This document shows, in pieces, positions 60,018 through 64,000 of a stretch of DNA of 64,000 nt (positions within the stretch are counted from its first letter, which is position 1; the number at the start of each line of letters is the position of its first letter). Below the pieces are notes generated by a model. That model was not told the DNA's origin. It saw only the letters and a program-made list of their open reading frames with translations, and made no database searches. A program made the position numbers and the translations under genes. Origin of the DNA: CAYSCW01 sp964449165 (GTDB lineage Bacteria > Acidobacteriota > Aminicenantia > Aminicenantales > Aminicenantaceae); contig CAYVAT010000010.1 of assembly GCA_964449165.1 (NCBI GenBank), positions 1 through 64,000 of the forward strand, written 5' to 3'.

Positions 60018-60626
60018 TTGCGCATTCAACCTTTTAAACCCAAGGATCCCCAATCTTTTTATAGTGAACCCAACATCATCACACTGATCCGACTTGCGGC
60101 ATCCTTGACCTTCTTCGCTCTGGCGATTATCAAAACTAATCCTACTTACAACTACATAGGCCTCGCCATCCATTGGTTCGGCGACGTGGCCGATGGCCTT
60201 TATGCAAGAAAGTTCAAGCAGGAAACAATACTCGGAGCAGAAATAGATATCATCGCTGACCGGGTGGAAACCCTCTTCTTCTACATCATTTTTCTCTTTT
60301 TCCGTCCCTATCTATTCCTCCCCGCTGTCGTTTATATTATCGATTTTGCCTTTATCGATTTTTATCTGAGCTATCAATTTGTAAAATTCGACATCATCTC
60401 CCCCAACTATTTCTACAAGGTGGACCATACCATTTATCTTCTCAACTACAGTCCTGTGGCTAAATTCTGTAATTCTACGGTGGTAACGCTTATCCTTATC
60501 TTCCTTCCTCAACTACAGATTATCGCCTTATTTTCTGCTTTTCTTCTCATCGTGGTAAAAGGATTTTCTATTTATCTCTTGAATAAAAAGAGAAGAGTTG
60601 GTAAAAGAATAGATTCAGATAACTAG
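60018..60626 (+). CDS. CDP-alcohol phosphatidyltransferase-family membrane protein
   Basis: A 202-residue membrane enzyme from a TTG start. The catalytic signature is perfect: DVADGLYARKF and then GAEIDIIAD fit D-x2-DG-x2-AR-x8-G-x3-D-x3-D. Four to six hydrophobic helices surround it. The family transfers a phosphoalcohol from a CDP-activated donor to a lipid or sugar alcohol, making phospholipid head groups. The exact product cannot be read. It is 10 bp before the radical SAM gene and probably opens a four-gene membrane-lipid operon. Confidence 0.88.
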   Translation: MRIQPFKPKDPQSFYSEPNIITLIRLAASLTFFALAIIKTNPTYNYIGLAIHWFGDVADGLYARKFKQETILGAEIDIIADRVETLFFYIIFLFFRPYLFLPAVVYIIDFAFIDFYLSYQFVKFDIISPNYFYKVDHTIYLLNYSPVAKFCNSTVVTLILIFLPQLQIIALFSAFLLIVVKGFSIYLLNKKRRVGKRIDSDN

Positions 60627-60636
60627 GTAAACAGAG

Positions 60637-61602
60637 ATGAACAGTTCTCTTTTCCGCACGATTTCTTTGGCAAAACGAGGAGTCAATAATTTTTTTCTCA
60701 AAAGACCGTTCTGTGTTTCCTTCGAGGTAACCTATCGCTGCAACGCCCGTTGCGAGCATTGCCATCTCGGAGGACCGGTGGATGAAGTCAGAGCCACCCC
60801 TCAAAGGTATGGTGAGATCTGCGATGAGCTGAAGCCCGTTGTGGCTCAGGTCTCAGGGGGAGAACCCCTTCTCCGCAAAGACCTGGAAAAAATCATTGAA
60901 GCTCTCACCAACCGAAACGACGCTCCTTATGTTGTGGTCACCACTAACGGCGTTCTGTTGACCAGGGAAAGGTATATCAGCCTGAGACAGGCAGGGGTGG
61001 ATGAGTTTTCCCTCTCCCTCGACTTTCCAGATGAACGCCATGATGAATTCCGTCGAGTCCCCGGTCTTTTCCATAAAATTAAGAATCTCATGGAGGAATT
61101 GAGTTCAGAAGATAAGGCTGTCACACTCAGCGGAGTAGTCAACAGAAAGAATTATAAAGATCTTATCTCTATGGCAGAATTGGCTCACCAATGGGGAGTG
61201 AGAATTAACTTCAGCACATACACCTGGCTGAGGACAAAGAAGAAAGAGTATCTCATCCCCCAGGAGGAAATACCTGAATTGAGAAGAATCATCAAGCGCC
61301 TTCTTCAATTCAAAAAAAAGTACGGAACGGTTTACCCATCTGGCTATGTGTTCCAAAAAATGGTGGAGTTCTTTGAAAAGGAGTCCATTCCTGATTGTCG
61401 TGCAGGCGAAAAATTTTTCGTCGTCAACCCTGACGGAAGTCTTTCACCCTGTGGCTTGATCATCAAAAACTACAAGACACAGAAAGAGATGCAACAAGAT
61501 TTCCTCGGACAAAACACATGCAGCTACTGTTACACAAGTATCCGAGCTAACTCCGAAAAACCAACTAAATACCTCATCAGAGACAGTTTAAAGTCCCTTT
61601 AA
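60637..61602 (+). CDS. Radical SAM enzyme with C-terminal Cys cluster
   Basis: A 321-residue protein. The cluster motif CNARCEHCHLGG (CxxxCxxC) lies near residue 33, followed by the glycine-rich SGGEPLLRKDLEKI. The C-terminal third has further cysteines (IPDCRAG, SPCGLII, NTCSYCYTS), a layout like SPASM/twitch auxiliary-cluster domains. Such enzymes modify peptides or small molecules by radical chemistry. In this place, between a phosphatidyltransferase and membrane and lipid-kinase genes, a lipid-modifying role is possible but not shown. Confidence 0.85.
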   Translation: MNSSLFRTISLAKRGVNNFFLKRPFCVSFEVTYRCNARCEHCHLGGPVDEVRATPQRYGEICDELKPVVAQVSGGEPLLRKDLEKIIEALTNRNDAPYVVVTTNGVLLTRERYISLRQAGVDEFSLSLDFPDERHDEFRRVPGLFHKIKNLMEELSSEDKAVTLSGVVNRKNYKDLISMAELAHQWGVRINFSTYTWLRTKKKEYLIPQEEIPELRRIIKRLLQFKKKYGTVYPSGYVFQKMVEFFEKESIPDCRAGEKFFVVNPDGSLSPCGLIIKNYKTQKEMQQDFLGQNTCSYCYTSIRANSEKPTKYLIRDSLKSL

Positions 61603-61628
61603 TATTCAATTTTCGGAACATCGATTAG

Positions 61629-62324
61629 ATGAGCAATCATAAAGATTCTGATTCTTTTTCACTTCAAAAGAAAAATCAGATCAATTCTAGAACCAAAACC
61701 CTTATTTTTGTTCTCCAGATCATGCTTGTGGCCACACTCCTTATCATTTGGCTGAGCTCGACATCCATCCGCAGCAGTAAAAGCCTCTGGGTCCTCTTTT
61801 TCTACAGTTTCCCCTCTGAATTCCTGATCGCTGTGGTTCCTCACGAACCGATCCTCATCTACTTTGGCAAATTCTATACTCCCTTCACCGTGGCTGCAGT
61901 AGCTATCATCAGTACATTGCTGACCGAGGCTTTGAATTACTCTGCTTTCAAATACATAACCGAAGCCCAATTTTTTCAGAAAGTCAGTCATAAAAAGACT
62001 GTCACTAAGATCATAAACCTTTTCCAGAAATCCCCCTTCCTGGCCATTTGGATAGCCGGATTCACTCCTATCCCCTTTTATCCCTTCCGGTTCCTGGTGG
62101 TTTTAGCCCGTTACTCTCTGGTCCGATACTTGTTAGCCCTCTTTCTTTCTCGTACTCCCCGCTTCTGCATCCTCGCTTATTTAGGCCATGCCATAAACAT
62201 TCCTGATTATCTGCTGATTGCTCTTTTTGTGGTTCTTATCGCTTCGATGAATGTCAATTTTCTGAGAAAAATCTTGAAAAGGAACAGGGGAAAAAAAGAG
62301 GATAACTCTCAGATCCCTGGTTAA
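61629..62324 (+). CDS. VTT/DedA-like integral membrane protein
   Basis: A 231-residue membrane protein with about five hydrophobic segments and a Lys-rich C-terminus. The segment AIWIAGFTPIPFYPFRFLVVLARYSLVRYLLALFLSRTPRF matches the VTT-domain pattern (G-x-PIPF-x-P followed by a basic R-x2-R loop) of DedA/TVP38/TMEM41-type proteins. Members are now viewed as lipid scramblases or undecaprenyl-phosphate flippases. That view fits its position between a radical SAM and a lipid kinase gene. Similarity is moderate by eye. Confidence 0.72.
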   Translation: MSNHKDSDSFSLQKKNQINSRTKTLIFVLQIMLVATLLIIWLSSTSIRSSKSLWVLFFYSFPSEFLIAVVPHEPILIYFGKFYTPFTVAAVAIISTLLTEALNYSAFKYITEAQFFQKVSHKKTVTKIINLFQKSPFLAIWIAGFTPIPFYPFRFLVVLARYSLVRYLLALFLSRTPRFCILAYLGHAINIPDYLLIALFVVLIASMNVNFLRKILKRNRGKKEDNSQIPG

Positions 62325-62426
62325 GGGATCCATCGGATTTATCGTCAATCATAGGCCTGATTGCACTTATTTTTCGTTTTTGGTAAAAAGATAACGACCA
62401 ATCAAAAGGTTCAACAGCCAATACAA

Positions 62427-63353
62427 ATGAATAAGGCAGCCTCTTACTCCCATCCGTTGAAAATCTCGTGCATAGTCAATCCCCAAGCTGCAAACAAAAA
62501 ATGGCAGAGAAGAAAACGTACTCGTCAATTCCTCATGAGAAATCTCCGATCCGATGTCATTGACTTCCAGAAAAGCAAGAAGCAGACCATAGACCTTGCA
62601 CAAAGACTAAGTCAAAACCACGATATCATCGTGGCGGTGGGAGGAGACGGTACCATAGCCGATATTGTCCAGGGAGTCATTAATGCCCGGAAGGAGCAGG
62701 ACGTCATCTTAGGTATTCTTCCTCTGGGAAGCGGAAATGCTTTCCGCAAATCGCTTGGCATTCCAAAGAATATGAGAAAAGCCCTCAAAATCATCCAAGA
62801 AGCTTACACCCGAAAAATCGATTTGATCATGATCGAAAGAAAAGCAGCCGGTTTTGCCAGCATCGGAGCCACAGCACGAGTGACTCAAGAAAAGCTTAAG
62901 CATAAGATCCCGGGTCTCTTCGGACATCTCTTGGCAGGAAGAATCATACTAAGCTTCCCCAAAAAAGAAGTTGAGATTGAACTTACGGACGGCTATGACG
63001 ATCAGGGTAAACATTTCAATACAAAAAGGCTTAAGCTGAAACTGTTCGACTGTGTCATCGGAAAAACCAGTTATTTTGGCTATAGTTGGAGAATTGCTCC
63101 TAAGGCAAAAATCGATGACGGTCTTCTCGACATCACCCTCTTCGAAACCAGCGGAGTAAAATATTTTCTTCTCTTCCCGCTCATTTATTTCGGCATCTAT
63201 CAGAGATCACTGAAACATTTCAAAGCTAAGCAGATGATTATCCGAGGAGAGTGCCTTCCAGTCCAATACAACGGTGAATTTCTGGCTGAAAGAAACAAAG
63301 TGCAGGTCAAGGTGCTTCCCAAAGCTCTAGGCATCATCACTTCAAAAAAGTAA
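62427..63353 (+). CDS. Diacylglycerol kinase-family lipid kinase (YegS/DgkB type)
   Basis: About 308 residues from ATG 62427; a TTG 66 bp upstream is an alternative. It begins with the fold's first strand (ISCIVNPQAANKKW), then the nucleotide loop VAVGGDGTIADIVQGV, LGILPLGSGNAFRKSLGIP, and the late YFGYSWRIAPKAKIDDGLLDITLFE and VQYNGEFLAE. This is the order in DgkB/YegS/BmrU kinases, which phosphorylate diacylglycerol, sphingosine-like or other lipid alcohols. It closes the probable lipid operon that starts at 60018. Confidence 0.9.
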   Translation: MNKAASYSHPLKISCIVNPQAANKKWQRRKRTRQFLMRNLRSDVIDFQKSKKQTIDLAQRLSQNHDIIVAVGGDGTIADIVQGVINARKEQDVILGILPLGSGNAFRKSLGIPKNMRKALKIIQEAYTRKIDLIMIERKAAGFASIGATARVTQEKLKHKIPGLFGHLLAGRIILSFPKKEVEIELTDGYDDQGKHFNTKRLKLKLFDCVIGKTSYFGYSWRIAPKAKIDDGLLDITLFETSGVKYFLLFPLIYFGIYQRSLKHFKAKQMIIRGECLPVQYNGEFLAERNKVQVKVLPKALGIITSKK

Positions 63354-63466
63354 GAAGGATAGCCTGGATATGTTGTCCATCTGAAGAATTTATTTTAAGG
63401 TGTGAAACAGGAAAAACTCAAACAAAAACAGAGGTCTTTCGAAGAGGAAAGATTTCTTCTCCTGTC

Positions 63467-64000
63467 TTATGAGGATGGAGAAGGCATGATGATCGCACCA
63501 GTTGAAAAATCTCCGTACACTTCAGCCTCTCCTCTTAAGAAAAGAAGGCCAACGTATGCTGCGGTGGCGGCATCCAGTTCATGAACAGAGGCCGTCTTCT
63601 TCAGTCTCCTGATCCCCAGGTCCTTCAAGCCCTGAAAGAGACCGCTGGGATCATGTTTGACCCTGGGAAAACCAAGAATATCCTGGGCACCCCCAGGATA
63701 GGCTTCCTGCACATTGATCTTCATCTTCTCCAGAGAATTTCTGAGATGGATGCCCCTCTCCGTCAATTTTCTCATCGGGCCCAACGTTATGGGGAAAAAG
63801 GGAATTCTTCTCCTTCTCAGTTCCTCATCACAAGGTCTGAGGTGTTGTCTGTTTCTCTCGTCGATAGATTTCCTCCCAGGAGGAAGAGTGAGGGGAGCAT
63901 CCACTGCAACAAGGTCAGGAGCTTTCTCTTGGATCCAGCCGATGATCTCTTGATCTGAGAAGAGAAGGAGGGTGCTCGCTTGAAGACCTCGAAGAAGACA
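63467..64000 (-). CDS. DUF429-family protein (N-terminus beyond the window)
   Basis: A gene truncated by the window edge on its 5' side; it stays open to 64000. The visible part reads PDLVAVDAPLTLPPGRKS, then CDEELRRRRIPFFP, ERGIHLRN, EAYPGGAQDILGFPR and ELDAATAAYVG near the end. That is the DUF429 pattern (VDAPL; CDxxLRxRGIxxxP; EvYP; HxxDAxxxA), a family with a predicted RNase H-like nuclease fold. Function is not established. A start at 63904 would be inside the domain and is not used. Confidence 0.85.
   Translation of the reverse strand, partial: CLLRGLQASTLLLFSDQEIIGWIQEKAPDLVAVDAPLTLPPGRKSIDERNRQHLRPCDEELRRRRIPFFPITLGPMRKLTERGIHLRNSLEKMKINVQEAYPGGAQDILGFPRVKHDPSGLFQGLKDLGIRRLKKTASVHELDAATAAYVGLLFLRGEAEVYGDFSTGAIIMPSPSS

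Noticed and set aside
63370..63386. Possible fourth copy of the stem-loop element (TGTCCATCTGAAG)
   Set aside because: Only 13 bases match copy 2; no second arm or conserved loop follows. It may be a remnant, but cannot be supported.
63402..63958. Plus-strand open frames opposite the DUF429 gene
   Set aside because: The minus-strand frame has clear DUF429 motifs; the plus-strand frames have none.

Overview
The window reads as one scaffold of a draft or metagenome-assembled genome: it holds a run of exactly 100 N at 31129-31228. The gene set points to a diderm anaerobe of the Acidobacteriota/Candidatus Aminicenantes type. The signs are a TonB-dependent receptor with a carboxypeptidase-regulatory domain, GWxTD-family proteins, DUF5916, several secreted M14/M28/M20 peptidases, radical SAM enzymes, a ferritin-like protein and sigma-54 control. 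This placement is inference from gene families; no rRNA or other marker is present.

Layout. 1-10.9 kb: release-factor-like protein, M14 peptidase, two glycosyltransferases, a DUF5916 outer-membrane protein, a PTS-IIA/zinc-ribbon fusion, an M28 lipoprotein and a PfkB kinase. 11-13.9 kb: LarA-like protein, an orphan Cas6 and DUF72. 14-18 kb: pgsB-pgsC-pgsW poly-gamma-glutamate genes behind a decayed M28 peptidase. 18.4-23.3 kb: a two-subunit molybdenum hydroxylase, an archaemetzincin, a sigma-54-driven secreted protein and a metallo-beta-lactamase remnant. 23.4-31.1 kb: MocR-type regulator, radical SAM enzyme, class V aminotransferase, DUF89, Nudix, DUF5654, M20 peptidase and an NTF2-nitroreductase fusion. 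31.2-40.3 kb: a sigma-54/two-component block. 40.4-46.3 kb: ferritin-like protein, phosphatase/sulfatase-fold TPR protein and TonB-dependent receptor. 47.1-51.6 kb: a GWxTD/TPR operon. 51.6-57.2 kb: carAB and a GNAT. 57.3-64 kb: a PHP metallohydrolase, a probable membrane-lipid cluster and a DUF429 protein cut by the window edge.

The most coherent system is the sigma-54 block. A substrate-binding protein, a membrane histidine kinase and an NtrC-type activator form one operon. Next to it lie a receiver-only protein, a Fis-HTH-only protein, a secreted transglutaminase-like protein and a secreted DUF4932-PDZ protein. Five good -24/-12 promoters occur in the window. Four have an inverted repeat of form GTAAA-N5-TTTAC (one with GTTAA as a half-site) 66-174 bp upstream, which I propose is the activator's binding site. 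One of these lies 12 kb away, in front of an unrecognised secreted protein, so the block looks like the core of a local regulon.

The second unusual signal is a family of three long stem-loops (603-700, 18177-18252, 46894-47039), each between divergent genes. Their arms differ in sequence but keep pairing through compensatory and G-U changes, while a 35-36 nt apical loop is nearly invariant. I know no named RNA family that matches.

Intergenic stretches over 300 bp: 503-820 (stem-loop copy 1), 18047-18405 (copy 2 and a sigma-70-type promoter), 23152-23465 (gene remnant), 32613-33037 (sigma-54 promoter, activator site, interleaved repeats), 40130-40451 (sigma-54 promoter and activator site) and 46313-47130 (sigma-54 promoter, dyad, copy 3, sigma-70-type promoter). 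I saw no tRNA, rRNA, CRISPR array or intact transposase gene.
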